From Campylobacterales bacterium (GTDB taxonomy: Bacteria; Campylobacterota; Campylobacteria; Campylobacterales; QNZT01), in contig JAJRSK010000004.1 of assembly GCA_024278835.1 (NCBI GenBank), positions 1 through 32,620 of the forward strand: 32,620 nucleotides of DNA, read 5' to 3'. The notes under the pieces are model-generated. The model saw only the letters and a list, made by a program, of their open reading frames with translations. It searched no databases and was not told the origin of the DNA. Made by a program: the position numbers and the translations under genes. Every line of letters begins with the position of its first letter. The stretch's first letter is position 1. Positions 13,420 through 22,080 of the stretch are shown piece after piece.

Positions 13420-14187
13420 ATGATAAACGTAGGAATACACGGTGGAACTGGTAGAGTAGGTAGACTTTTAATAGAAAATTTAAAAGGCGATGAAAATGCT
13501 AAAGTATCTGTGGTGCATGCGATAGAAGAGGTGGATTTTGTGATTGATGAAGCTATCATGATAACCAATGATACGGCTATTTTGTTAGAAAATTGTGATG
13601 TTGTTATAGACTTTACACTTCCAAATGGTACAGAGTCACTCTTGGAAGCGGCACTTACAACACCCAAGCCTTTAGTTATAGGTACAACGGGTCTAAGTAA
13701 ACATCAGTTAAACCTCTTGGATGAAGCTGCGCGCAATATGCCAGTACTATATGCAACAAATATGTCTTTGGGCGTGGCGATACTCAATAAGCTTGCGGCT
13801 ATCGCATCAAAAGCCTTGAGCGACTTTGACGCGGAGATAGTGGAGCAACACCACCGGTATAAAAAAGATGCCCCTAGTGGTACAGCACTGACTTTGGCGG
13901 AGCATGTAGCAAAAGCTAGAGGCTTGGACTTGGACAATGTCCGTGTAAGTGGTCGTGATGGTAACATCGGTGAAAGAACCAAGGATGAGATAGCCGTGAT
14001 GGCGCTGCGTGGTGGTGATATCGTCGGAAGACATACAGCAGGATTTTATAATGATGGTGAGTTTATCGAACTCAATCATACAGCTACCAGTCGTGATACT
14101 TTTGCCAAAGGTGCGATAAAAGCATCAAAATGGATAGTGAACCAAAAAAGTGGTTTATATAATATAACAGATTGTTTAGGAATATAG
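13420..14187 (+). CDS. dapB: 4-hydroxy-tetrahydrodipicolinate reductase
   Basis: 255 residues. The Rossmann start has [13 protein letters not shown]. The catalytic/substrate segment [16 protein letters not shown] contains the His-His pair, the essential Lys and the SGT loop. The ending [20 protein letters not shown] is typical. It reduces 4-hydroxy-tetrahydrodipicolinate to tetrahydrodipicolinate in lysine/diaminopimelate synthesis, feeding peptidoglycan. GAGGAAAAG lies just before the ATG. Between trxB (27 bp upstream) and purF (10 bp downstream). One TATCATGATA copy at 13554 encodes AIMIT. Confidence 0.95.
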   Translation: MINVGIHGGTGRVGRLLIENLKGDENAKVSVVHAIEEVDFVIDEAIMITNDTAILLENCDVVIDFTLPNGTESLLEAALTTPKPLVIGTTGLSKHQLNLLDEAARNMPVLYATNMSLGVAILNKLAAIASKALSDFDAEIVEQHHRYKKDAPSGTALTLAEHVAKARGLDLDNVRVSGRDGNIGERTKDEIAVMALRGGDIVGRHTAGFYNDGEFIELNHTATSRDTFAKGAIKASKWIVNQKSGLYNITDCLGI

Positions 14188-14196
14188 GGAAAAATT

Positions 14197-15534
14197 ATGT
14201 GTGCAGTAGTGGGTGTATTTAATGTTAAATCAGCGTCAAAGGTGGCGTATTATGCGCTTTTTGCGATGCAACATCGTGGTCAAGAAGCAACAGGTATCAG
14301 TTCAAGTGATGGGAAAAATATTTGGACAAAAAAACGACGTGGTTTGGTGACAGACGTATTTGATGGTGAGGAAAACTTTGAGTATCTAAAGGGTTCTATG
14401 GCAGTAGGACATAATCGCTATTCAACCGCAGGAAGTCACTCTGTGTTAGATGCTCAACCTATTTCGGCAAAGTATAAACTAGGTGAGATTTCGGTCGTAC
14501 ACAATGGTAACCTTGTTAACAAAGAGGAAGTACGCCAAAGACTTATCGATGAAGGAGCGATTTTTCAATCCTACATGGATACAGAAAATCTTATCCATCT
14601 CATCGCTAGAAGCCAAAAGACAAGCTTAGAGAGTCGTATAAAAGAGGCATTAGAAGATATCAAAGGGGCTTACTGTTTCATCATCCAAAGCCGTTCTAAG
14701 ATGTTTGCGATTCGTGATAAGTATGGTGTGCGGCCACTCTCGTTAGGAAAATTTGAAAATGGTGGCTATATCGTGGCAAGTGAGACTTGTGCTTTTGAAC
14801 TTGTTGGGGCAAAGTTTGTGCGTGATGTTAATCCGGGTGAAATGTTGATATTTGAAAAAGGGCAAGAACCCATTTCTATCCAACTTTATGAGCCAGAACC
14901 TCGTCCTTGTGCGTTTGAGTATATCTATTTTGCTAGACCAGATTCTGTAATAGATGGTAAGAATGTATATGAAAAACGATTGACGATGGGTAAAATTCTT
15001 GCACAAGAAAATCCTGTTGAAGCGGATGTGGTTTTACCAGTACCAGATAGTGGTATCGCAGCAGCACTTGGTTATGCCAAAGAGAGTGGTATACCCTTTG
15101 AAAATGCAATAGTTCGTAATCACTATGTAGGACGAACATTTATCGAGCCTATTCAAGAGATGCGTGATTTGAAAGTGCGTCTCAAACTTTCACCTATAAG
15201 AGAGCTAATGGAGGGTAAACGTGTGGTCATCATCGATGATTCTCTGGTTCGCGGAACCACTTCAAAGCAGATAGTCAAGATGCTTAAAGAAGCAGGTGCC
15301 AAAGAGGTGCATATGAAACTTGCCTCTCCTCCCATCAAGCATCCTTGCCGTTATGGTATTGATACGCCAAGTTATGAAGAGCTTATTTCTGCCAATATGA
15401 GTGAAGAAGAGATTTGTGAGAAAATCGGTGCAGATTCACTCTCTTTTCTCTCTATAGAAGGATTAAAAGAGAGTCTAGGACACGATAGAAACTACTCGAT
15501 GGTTAGTTTTGATGGGGAGTATTTCATTGCTTAA
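14197..15534 (+). CDS. purF: Amidophosphoribosyltransferase
   Basis: 445 residues. Cys2 is the N-terminal nucleophile (MCAVVGVF), so no propeptide needs removal. The glutaminase domain has MQHRGQEATGI, GHNRYSTAG and VHNGNLVN. The phosphoribosyltransferase domain carries the PRPP loop VVIIDDSLVRGTTS (about 343-356). It makes 5-phosphoribosylamine from PRPP and glutamine, the first step of purine synthesis. SPPIKHPCRYGID and late Cys residues could be part of an Fe-S site as in the Bacillus-type enzyme, but I cannot verify all four ligands. GGGAAA precedes the ATG. Confidence 0.95.
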   Translation: MCAVVGVFNVKSASKVAYYALFAMQHRGQEATGISSSDGKNIWTKKRRGLVTDVFDGEENFEYLKGSMAVGHNRYSTAGSHSVLDAQPISAKYKLGEISVVHNGNLVNKEEVRQRLIDEGAIFQSYMDTENLIHLIARSQKTSLESRIKEALEDIKGAYCFIIQSRSKMFAIRDKYGVRPLSLGKFENGGYIVASETCAFELVGAKFVRDVNPGEMLIFEKGQEPISIQLYEPEPRPCAFEYIYFARPDSVIDGKNVYEKRLTMGKILAQENPVEADVVLPVPDSGIAAALGYAKESGIPFENAIVRNHYVGRTFIEPIQEMRDLKVRLKLSPIRELMEGKRVVIIDDSLVRGTTSKQIVKMLKEAGAKEVHMKLASPPIKHPCRYGIDTPSYEELISANMSEEEICEKIGADSLSFLSIEGLKESLGHDRNYSMVSFDGEYFIA

Positions 15535-15543
15535 GGATATGAG

Positions 15544-16527
15544 ATGCAGATAGAAAAACTTATTGAGTTAACTGCGGGTGTTGTCAATGAGACATCGAAA
15601 ATAGAGTCTATTTATAGTGCAACTGTGCATCTTGCAAAAGTAGGAGAAGGGTCACTTTTTATCTCTGATTCACAAGAGGAGATTGAGGAAGCTATCAAAA
15701 AGGGTGCAAGTACACTACTTTATGCAGATGCGTCTATCATGATAAGTGATGAGAGTTTAGCATGGATAAAAGTCGGAGATTTAGAATTGGCTGCATTTAA
15801 AATCACGCAAGAGGTGGTAAGCGATGAAGAAGCTCTTTTTTACTACCTCAATGACCATGAATTAGCTTTTTTAAAGATGCTACAAAAGCGTAAAAGTGAT
15901 ATAGAATTTTTATCAAGTGTCTGGAAAAAAGCCTTTGAAACCGTGCTTAATAGCAAGAAAAAGTTTTTTATCTCTACCGATTTAGAGATGACGAAAAAGC
16001 TTCGACCAAAAGCTAGAAAACTGGTGAAAGAGGTAGATGGGTACGTTATCTCTGATACCCTTTTTCGTTCTACTTTTAAGGTGGAAAAGTATGTCTATCA
16101 GTATAAAGAGATGGTGCCCTTTCACTTAGATCATGTTTTAAAAGTGATACACTTTTGCCAAACACATGGATTTGAATATACCATAGAAAATATTTGCTAT
16201 ATCAATAAGTTTACACCAATATTTATCGAAGGAGAGCCTTCACTCAATGAAGAGAGCAAAAATGATAGAACCGTTATCGTTTGTGATAATAAAGAAGACA
16301 TTGTATCGGCTAGAATGTATGTTTCAGCCCCTAGTGCTTGGATAGTTAAGAGTATCGTCTTGACACCGCCTAAAACTAAGGTAGAGGGTGTCAAACGACC
16401 TTCTTATTATAGTTCTCATGAAGAAGCCCTTGATATCATTAAAAGTGCTAACTTCAATTATGCTTTTGTCTATACAAAAGATAAAAGTATCAAAGATAGT
16501 ATTCGTAAGGAATATGAACTCTTTTAG
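15544..16527 (+). CDS. MurE/MurF N-terminal-like hypothetical
   Basis: 327 residues, soluble, with no signal peptide. The first ~75 residues (LIELTAGVVNETSKIESIYSATVHLAKVGEGSLFIS...EEAIKKGASTLLYAD) resemble the N-terminal substrate domain of Mur ligases (S..V..GSLF......AI..GA...+). The middle has KKAFETVLNSKKKFFISTD where a ligase would have its ATP-binding start, but no GTNGKT P-loop is present. So this is not an active ligase; a scaffold or regulator of cell-wall synthesis is possible, and dapB is nearby. It starts 10 bp after purF and is the last gene of the cluster. I do not recognise a named family. Confidence 0.55.
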   Translation: MQIEKLIELTAGVVNETSKIESIYSATVHLAKVGEGSLFISDSQEEIEEAIKKGASTLLYADASIMISDESLAWIKVGDLELAAFKITQEVVSDEEALFYYLNDHELAFLKMLQKRKSDIEFLSSVWKKAFETVLNSKKKFFISTDLEMTKKLRPKARKLVKEVDGYVISDTLFRSTFKVEKYVYQYKEMVPFHLDHVLKVIHFCQTHGFEYTIENICYINKFTPIFIEGEPSLNEESKNDRTVIVCDNKEDIVSARMYVSAPSAWIVKSIVLTPPKTKVEGVKRPSYYSSHEEALDIIKSANFNYAFVYTKDKSIKDSIRKEYELF

Positions 16528-16583
16528 TTGAATTATCTGTATATTTTGTCGATATAGTAGAAATACTTATATCGGGAAAATCT

Positions 16584-17090
16584 ATGAAAAAAATTATTAC
16601 AATATTTTTGCTTTTAAACTTATCACTATTTGCTGCTTACATAGACCCTGGGTTGGATAGAGATATGGTCTATTTTCCTACAGAAAAAGAGCCAGGTTCT
16701 ATAGTGATAGTTACTAAGGATAAGAGACTCTATTATGTACTAGGTGATGATATGGCCTATGAATTTTCTATCGCAGTTGGTAAGTGTAAAAAAGATAGAT
16801 TTTATGGTGTCTATCCTATCACAAGAAAGACAAAATGGCCCTCATGGAGACCTACGCCAAATATGCTAGAAAAAGACCCATTTTTACCGAAAGTAGTCAA
16901 AGGTGGAAAGAGAAATCCACTAGGTGCCAGAGCACTATATCTAGGCGACTCTCCTTTTAGAATCCATGGTACAAATAGACCAAGTTCCATAGGAAAAGCA
17001 GCATCACATGGTTGCATACGGATGCACAATAAAGATGTAAAAGCACTTTATGATATCGTAGCTGTATGGGATATGGTATATGTGCGATAG
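16584..17090 (+). CDS. L,D-transpeptidase (YkuD family)
   Basis: 168 residues. The Sec signal peptide is KKIITIFLLLNLSLFAAY. The YkuD core follows: IVIVTKDKRLYYV, FSIAVGKCKKDRFYGVYPIT, then HGTNRPSSIGKAASHGCIRM. The catalytic Cys is 144 and the His 142 in SHGCIRM, with His128 in HGT. It cross-links or edits peptidoglycan in the periplasm (3-3 links or lipoprotein attachment). Short for the family: no LysM or other binding domain. The start has CGGGAAAA upstream. It follows the MurF-like gene after 56 bp with a separate promoter possible. Confidence 0.9.
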   Translation: MKKIITIFLLLNLSLFAAYIDPGLDRDMVYFPTEKEPGSIVIVTKDKRLYYVLGDDMAYEFSIAVGKCKKDRFYGVYPITRKTKWPSWRPTPNMLEKDPFLPKVVKGGKRNPLGARALYLGDSPFRIHGTNRPSSIGKAASHGCIRMHNKDVKALYDIVAVWDMVYVR

Positions 17091-17108
17091 GACAGTATAT
17101 CTGTCTAT
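17087..17108 (+). terminator. Weak hairpin after transpeptidase gene
   Basis: GACAG (17091-17095), TATAT, CTGTC (17101-17105), extended by ATAG/TAT, begins at the stop codon. There is no T-run after it, so it is at best a weak terminator. The rest of 17109-17324 has no convincing gene; it holds two adjacent copies of GGTTACCAAT and long A/T runs. Confidence 0.35.
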
Positions 17109-17324
17109 GCAGTTAATGTATATATATGTTTCAGGAATGGATATCCCCAATTACAAAAAATTGGAAGTGTAAAAAATGCAAGAGTTATTTTTGCTCCTGT
17201 AGAAGTTGCAATTTTTTTTCTAAAACAGTTAAAGTTTTTTAAATTTTGGTTACCAATAGGTTACCAATTTTAATTTTTAAGAAGTTTTATTTTAGCTCTA
17301 AATGGCTTTAATAAGGTTTTTAAA

Positions 17325-17399
17325 TGGTGACCCGTAGGGGATTCGAACCCCTATTGCCGGCGTGAGAGGCCAGAGTCCTAACCGTTAGACGAACGGGCC
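17325..17399 (-). tRNA. tRNA-Glu, anticodon CUC
   Basis: On the minus strand a full cloverleaf reads from G1 (17399) to an encoded CCA (17327-17325). The acceptor is GGCCCGT/ACGGGTC and the D-stem GTC/GAC. The anticodon stem CTGGC/GCCGG encloses the loop CTCTCAC, giving anticodon CUC (Glu, codon GAG). The T-arm is GGGGTTCGAATCCCC. The body closely resembles bacterial tRNA-Glu, which is normally UUC. A short AT-rich gap separates it from the neighbouring genes. Confidence 0.93.
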
Positions 17400-17510
17400 A
17401 CATAGAAATGTGCGTCAGGACATTTGACGCCGTGATTATAGAGCAAATTCCCTTACAAAAAACTTTAAAATAGCCGATATTGAATTATCAAAACTTTATA
17501 GGTGATATTC

Positions 17511-18152
17511 ATGATAGGCAAGTGTCAAAATTGTGGCGGTACATTGGATGGGGTTATCTGTTCGTATTGTGGGGTGCGCAATGATATTGATCTTAAAGAA
17601 CGGTATGAAGTACATAGGCAAACAGAGCGTATCTGTCCCGACTGTGAAATCTTTCTAGATACTATCATGATGGATGAATCTCAAAAACTCTATATTGAAA
17701 AATGTAAACATTGCAAAGGGATATTTTTAGACTTTGGTGAGTTGGAAGCCTTGATGGAGCGCGAGATAGTGAAAAGTGAAAAACGTGATTTAAAAAAGCT
17801 TCGTGATATCATGGATAATCCACGTGTCAGAGAAAAAAAAGTAAAGTACAAAAAATGCCCCCAATGTCGTAAAATGATGTCACGTATCAACTACAAGCAG
17901 CGCAGTGGTGTTATCATGGATAGATGTGGAAGTTGTGGGTATTGGCTTGATGCAGGAGAACTTCGGCAAATCATGGAGTGGGCGAAGTTAGAAGGGTTAC
18001 AAGAGTTTACGCCTACTTTGCCCGACTCTTCACAGGCAAGTTTGAAAAAGAGGGTGAACTCTGTAGAAAAAAACCCCTATCATGATAGAGGGATGGAAGA
18101 CTTTTTATCCCTCTTTGTGGATGGATTTATGCGTAAAGTTTATGGATTTTAG
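17511..18152 (+). CDS. Zinc-ribbon protein, zf-TFIIB type
   Basis: 213 residues with three zinc-ribbon units: CQNC...CSYC near the start, CPDC...CKHC with GIFLDFGELEAL, and CPQC...CGSC with GYWLDAGELRQI. The last two match the zf-TFIIB family (CP.C......+D.C..C.G.WLD.GEL). A charged helical stretch follows each unit. The function of this family is unknown; metal binding is expected. ATG 17511 is chosen over GTG 17502 because AGGTGA sits at 17500-17505. The start overlaps a near-copy of the palindrome (ATTCATGATA). Its stop overlaps the convergent nspC stop by 4 bp. One perfect TATCATGATA at 18078. Confidence 0.8.
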   Translation: MIGKCQNCGGTLDGVICSYCGVRNDIDLKERYEVHRQTERICPDCEIFLDTIMMDESQKLYIEKCKHCKGIFLDFGELEALMEREIVKSEKRDLKKLRDIMDNPRVREKKVKYKKCPQCRKMMSRINYKQRSGVIMDRCGSCGYWLDAGELRQIMEWAKLEGLQEFTPTLPDSSQASLKKRVNSVEKNPYHDRGMEDFLSLFVDGFMRKVYGF

Positions 18153-19267
18153 AGCCTTCTTTGGTAATCATCATAGCCAAACTTTTTAACGATTTCTAGG
18201 CTACCATCTTCTCTCTCTATCGCTAAATCAGGAAGTTTTATGCCATTAAATGTTGTGTTTTTGACGATGGTATAATGTATCTGATCTTCAAAGATAATTT
18301 TGTCACCAATCTTTAGAGGTGCATCAAAACTATAATCGCCCATAATATCCCCAGCCAAACAAGTGTTTCCACCTAGACGATAGGTATATGCTTTTTCTTC
18401 TGCTTTCCCTGCGCCTCTTACTTCTGCACGATAGGGCATGATGAGCGTATCAGGCATATGGGCTTCTGCGGAAGTATCGAGGATAGCGATGTCGATACCG
18501 TTGTGTACGATGTCAAGGACTGTAGCCACTAGCACGCCCGTCTGCCAGCCTACTGCTTCACCAGGTTCGAGATAGACTTCTACATCATAGCGGGCTTTGA
18601 ACTCTTTGATGATCATGATAAGCTTTTCTACATCATAATCATTTCGTGTGATGTGATGACCGCCACCAAAGTTTATCCATTTCATGTGAGGGATAAGATG
18701 TCCAAACTTCTCTTCAAATCCTTTTAAAACAAGCTCTAATGCGTCCGCATCTTGTTCACAAAGCGCATGAAAATGTAGCCCCTCTATGCCATCAAGTAAA
18801 TCGTCTCTAAACTCTTTTTTTGTGATACCTAGGCGACTATGGGTTGAGCAAGGGTTATAGAGATTAGTAGGGGCAGCAGAGACTTCAGGATTGACACGTA
18901 AGCCACAAGAGACTTTGCCAAGTGCGCGCTCTTTATATTTTTGCCATTGGCTAAAAGAGTTAAAAACGAGATGATTGCTTATATGGATAATCTCATCTAT
19001 CTCTTTATCTTTAAAGGCGGGGGCGTAGGTGTGTACTTCTCTCTGGAATGCTTCATGAGCCAAGCGTGCTTCGTGTAGCCCACTCGCACAACAGCCATGC
19101 AGATATGCTCTCATTAAGGGAAAGCTTGCTTTAAAGGCAAAACCTTTGAGAGCAAGGAGAATTTTTGCAGCACTTTTTTCTTGTACATAGGCTAAGAGTT
19201 CGAGATTTTCTTTTAGTTTTTTCTCTTCTGATATATAGATAGGTGTGGGAATGTTTTTATAGTTCAA
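18149..19267 (-). CDS. nspC: Carboxynorspermidine decarboxylase
   Basis: 372 residues, a fold-III PLP decarboxylase of the NspC type. The PLP Lys41 is in LLALKGFAFK. The segments SCGLRVNPEVS, NPCSTHSRLGI, FHALCEQDAD, WINFGGGHHIT, YLEPGEAVGW and GGNTCLAGD match. The last carries the active-site Cys and Asp that complete the dimer site. It decarboxylates carboxynorspermidine/carboxyspermidine to the triamine in the alternative spermidine pathway common in Campylobacterota. The partner synthase gene is at 23668-24852, same strand, but with unrelated genes between. It starts within the end of the hydrolase gene (11-bp overlap), so the two are coupled. Confidence 0.93.
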   Translation of the reverse strand: MNYKNIPTPIYISEEKKLKENLELLAYVQEKSAAKILLALKGFAFKASFPLMRAYLHGCCASGLHEARLAHEAFQREVHTYAPAFKDKEIDEIIHISNHLVFNSFSQWQKYKERALGKVSCGLRVNPEVSAAPTNLYNPCSTHSRLGITKKEFRDDLLDGIEGLHFHALCEQDADALELVLKGFEEKFGHLIPHMKWINFGGGHHITRNDYDVEKLIMIIKEFKARYDVEVYLEPGEAVGWQTGVLVATVLDIVHNGIDIAILDTSAEAHMPDTLIMPYRAEVRGAGKAEEKAYTYRLGGNTCLAGDIMGDYSFDAPLKIGDKIIFEDQIHYTIVKNTTFNGIKLPDLAIEREDGSLEIVKKFGYDDYQRRL

Positions 19268-20378
19268 GAGCTTTACAGTACTCCTTCCTAATGCTTATGT
19301 AGTGACCAGATTTTGCTTCAGAACAATTAAATGGATAAAAATCCTCAGGAAAGATATAGCTTTTATCTATATCAAGTTGGGGATTGAGCCCAATATAGGG
19401 ATGAAAATAGGGATCATTTGCACTCTGCTCCTGCAATGCTGTTTTTGCATCAAGATTGTGGTTAAAGGCTTCATCCATTAGTGCATCAAGTGGTCTATAG
19501 ATAGTTCTTTGCATAAAAGCATCGTAGTGATAGGTATCTTTAGTTGCCATACTGCTATGATTGGCAGCATGATGTTTATCACCATAGATAAACATAAATG
19601 TTTTGTTATCTTCTGCGATAGAATTGTTCAAAAAGAGATCGATACCTATACGGATATCAGTAGTATAATCCTTTGCATAAACTTGGAGAATCATTTTTGT
19701 GTTATCTGGTAATTGTATGGTTTTATCATGGGGTATCATGTTTGTTTTTACATTAAATGCGGAGTAACCAGATGCCATCGGGAAGATAATCCTTGCATCA
19801 CTGCCTAGTTCTGTGAGTTGGTTTATCAACCAAAATGTCACGCCTGCACCCATCGAATGCCCTAAAAAACCTACTTTACTCTTATCTATATGTGATGAAA
19901 ATTGATTGATAGCATCTCTTGTTATAGCAGGGAGAGGTCTGAGCTGATAATTTTCATAAGTGATAAAGAGGATATTGTAACCTTTTGATGCCACAAAATA
20001 GAATAACCCTTTGTAAGTGTCAGCGTGATAGACACCAGCTCCGGCATAAAAGAAAAGTGTTGGCAGTGATTTGTTTAAATCTTTTGGGTAATAGAGTGTT
20101 GTTGTACGTGCTGGAAATTCACTATTTTGTATCGTTTTTGTCTCAACTGCATGTATGCCAAATGTCCCATACCCTGACTCTAATTGTGAAATATTCGTAT
20201 CATCGAGATAGATAAGTGGCTGTGAGGAGATTTGTGATTTTTTGTAAATTGGCAAAGTGTCTGTAGTAGGATTGTCATCTTTTATAAGTAGCGTTGTATT
20301 TTTATCGACACTGTCTGAAGAACAGGATATTAAAAAAAGCGTCACTAAGATAAGTAAAAAAAGTGCCATCCATTTCAT
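19257..20378 (-). CDS. Alpha/beta hydrolase lipoprotein
   Basis: 373 residues. The signal peptide has lipobox LISC (Cys19). The alpha/beta hydrolase core has LPTLFFYAGAGVY (oxyanion region), the nucleophile elbow GHSMGAG (Ser175), and a C-terminal YGDKHHAANHSS that may hold the catalytic His. It resembles the platelet-activating-factor acetylhydrolase/chlorophyllase-like dienelactone class. The substrate is unknown; a lipid, ester or polyester is plausible. Envelope-anchored. Translationally coupled upstream of nspC (11-bp overlap), but no functional link is evident. Confidence 0.7.
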   Translation of the reverse strand: MKWMALFLLILVTLFLISCSSDSVDKNTTLLIKDDNPTTDTLPIYKKSQISSQPLIYLDDTNISQLESGYGTFGIHAVETKTIQNSEFPARTTTLYYPKDLNKSLPTLFFYAGAGVYHADTYKGLFYFVASKGYNILFITYENYQLRPLPAITRDAINQFSSHIDKSKVGFLGHSMGAGVTFWLINQLTELGSDARIIFPMASGYSAFNVKTNMIPHDKTIQLPDNTKMILQVYAKDYTTDIRIGIDLFLNNSIAEDNKTFMFIYGDKHHAANHSSMATKDTYHYDAFMQRTIYRPLDALMDEAFNHNLDAKTALQEQSANDPYFHPYIGLNPQLDIDKSYIFPEDFYPFNCSEAKSGHYISIRKEYCKALEL

Positions 20379-20496
20379 AATGCTATTTCCTCTATCTTTG
20401 TTAATGATATTTGATTATACTATAAATAAATCAACAAAGAAGCGAAAAGATGACGATATTAGAAGAGAAAGTGATGTTTGAAAAGGAAAAAGAAAT

Positions 20497-21252
20497 ATGA
20501 AAAGAATTATTTTGCTGGGAGTGATGTTTTTTATCGTGATAGGGTGCGAAGGAAAATCAAATGAGATAGCCAAAATACCTGAAGCTTCAGGTATATGTTT
20601 TTCACAAAAAAGCAAGACATTATTTGTGGCGCATGATGAAGGAAAAGTGTTTGAAATCGATAAAAATGGAAAGATTTTAAGAGAGCGTCGTTTAGGGAAG
20701 TATGACCTAGAAGGTGTGGCTTGTGATGATATAAAAGGAGAGCTTCTTTTTGCGGTAGAAGGCAAAGATAACATTCTTGTAGTAGGTCAAAAAAACTTGA
20801 AAATTAGAAATTACATCAATATAAAAAGAGTGTATCATGATAAGATGATTTTGAAAAAAGACCGAAAGAATAAGGGGCTAGAAGGTATCGCAATCGTAGG
20901 CGACGCTCTTTTTCTTTCAAACCAATCTGATGTATTTTTACCAAAAAAGAATCCTTCTTTACTCATCAAAGTAGAAAAAAGCAATAAGAAAAAAGTGACT
21001 ATTTCAAAGCTCTTTGAACATGGACATAAAGATATCTCAGGATTGACCTATCATGATAAGTATCTTTATATGGTAAGTGATACAGAAGATTTACTTTTAA
21101 AATATTCTTTGGATGAAAAAAAGGTTGTTTTTACGGCTAAATTGCCAGCTTTCGCACAAGAAGGCGTGGCATTTGATGATGAAGGATATATCTACTTTGC
21201 TGATGATAATGGTGCAGTTTTGAAGTATAAAAAAGAGAAGTTTGGTCTATGA
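20497..21252 (+). CDS. SdiA-regulated-like beta-propeller lipoprotein
   Basis: 251 residues with lipobox VIGC (Cys17). The blades carry the SdiA-regulated/esterase-like pattern: IPEASGICFSQKSKTLFVAHDEGKVFEID, YDLEGVACDD, NKGLEGIAIVGDALFLSNQ, ISGLTYHDKYLYMVSDTEDLLLKYSLD and AQEGVAFDDEGYIYFADDNG. The repeated E-G-(V/I)-A-x-D and the Asp-rich strands suggest calcium binding. Localised to the envelope; function unknown. Two TATCATGATA copies (20833 and 21049) encode YHDKM and YHDKY. The stop directly abuts the convergent SDR stop. Confidence 0.65.
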   Translation: MKRIILLGVMFFIVIGCEGKSNEIAKIPEASGICFSQKSKTLFVAHDEGKVFEIDKNGKILRERRLGKYDLEGVACDDIKGELLFAVEGKDNILVVGQKNLKIRNYINIKRVYHDKMILKKDRKNKGLEGIAIVGDALFLSNQSDVFLPKKNPSLLIKVEKSNKKKVTISKLFEHGHKDISGLTYHDKYLYMVSDTEDLLLKYSLDEKKVVFTAKLPAFAQEGVAFDDEGYIYFADDNGAVLKYKKEKFGL

Positions 21253-22080
21253 TTATTCTACTTTTCGTAGCACCTTATCTAAAAGTGTAGTACTAAGGAT
21301 GCGTTTTAAAAACCAAAAGATGGTAGTGGGTGTTGTCACACGGTACCGTTCTTTTGGTCTTTTTGTATTAAGCGCATGAAGAAGTACGTTAAATACTGCC
21401 TCTTCACCTAGTGTAAAAGGCACATCTTCTGTGCGCTCTAAGCCTGCAAGTTTTTCTTTATAAACTGTTTTATAAACGCTCTTTTCTCTATCAATGTTTT
21501 GGATAAATTTTGCAAGTGCATTTTTTCTAAAGTCACTTCGAATGGGACCTGGCTCTATCAAGGAAACAAAGATATTTGTCCCTTCAAGTTCTAGTCTCAT
21601 GGTATCACTTAAACCCTCAAGAGCAAATTTACTAGCATTGTAAGCACCACGATAGCGAAGAGCGACGAACCCTAAAACAGAAGAATTTTGGATGATACGT
21701 CCGTGTCCTTGTGCTCTCATGATAGGAAGTACTTTGGTCGTGAGTTCGTGTGTACCAAAAAGATTGGTTTCAAATTGGGCTTTTAAAACATCTCTAGTTA
21801 AATCTTCTACACATCCAGGTTGTCCATAAGCACCATTGTTAAAAAGTGCGTAGAGCTTCCCATCCGTATTTTCAAGGATTTTATCGAGTGCTTCTTGGAT
21901 GCTTTGGGAGTCATCCAAGTCTAGTTGATAAGAGTCCAATCCCTCATCTCTTAATCTTTGCACATCTACGCTATCACGCGCAGTAGCAAAAACCCTAAAG
22001 CCCTCTTTTTGAAGGGCTTTAGCACAGTAGTAACCGATGCCTGTTGAGCATCCTGTGATGAGGATGGACTTTTGTGCCAT
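21253..22080 (-). CDS. Short-chain dehydrogenase/reductase
   Basis: 275 residues, classical SDR. The NAD(P) motif is TGCSTGIG (9-16). NNGAYG, the catalytic Ser133/134 (QNSS) and Tyr147/Lys151 in YNASK are all present. PG after the active site (EPGPIRSDF) is typical. The sequence type (long C-terminus, RDSVDVQRLRDEG) recalls retinol/steroid-type SDRs with unknown substrate. The start codon overlaps the lipoprotein stop (TAATG), indicating coupling. It is convergent with the SdiA-regulated-like gene with no gap. Confidence 0.85.
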   Translation of the reverse strand: MAQKSILITGCSTGIGYYCAKALQKEGFRVFATARDSVDVQRLRDEGLDSYQLDLDDSQSIQEALDKILENTDGKLYALFNNGAYGQPGCVEDLTRDVLKAQFETNLFGTHELTTKVLPIMRAQGHGRIIQNSSVLGFVALRYRGAYNASKFALEGLSDTMRLELEGTNIFVSLIEPGPIRSDFRKNALAKFIQNIDREKSVYKTVYKEKLAGLERTEDVPFTLGEEAVFNVLLHALNTKRPKERYRVTTPTTIFWFLKRILSTTLLDKVLRKVE

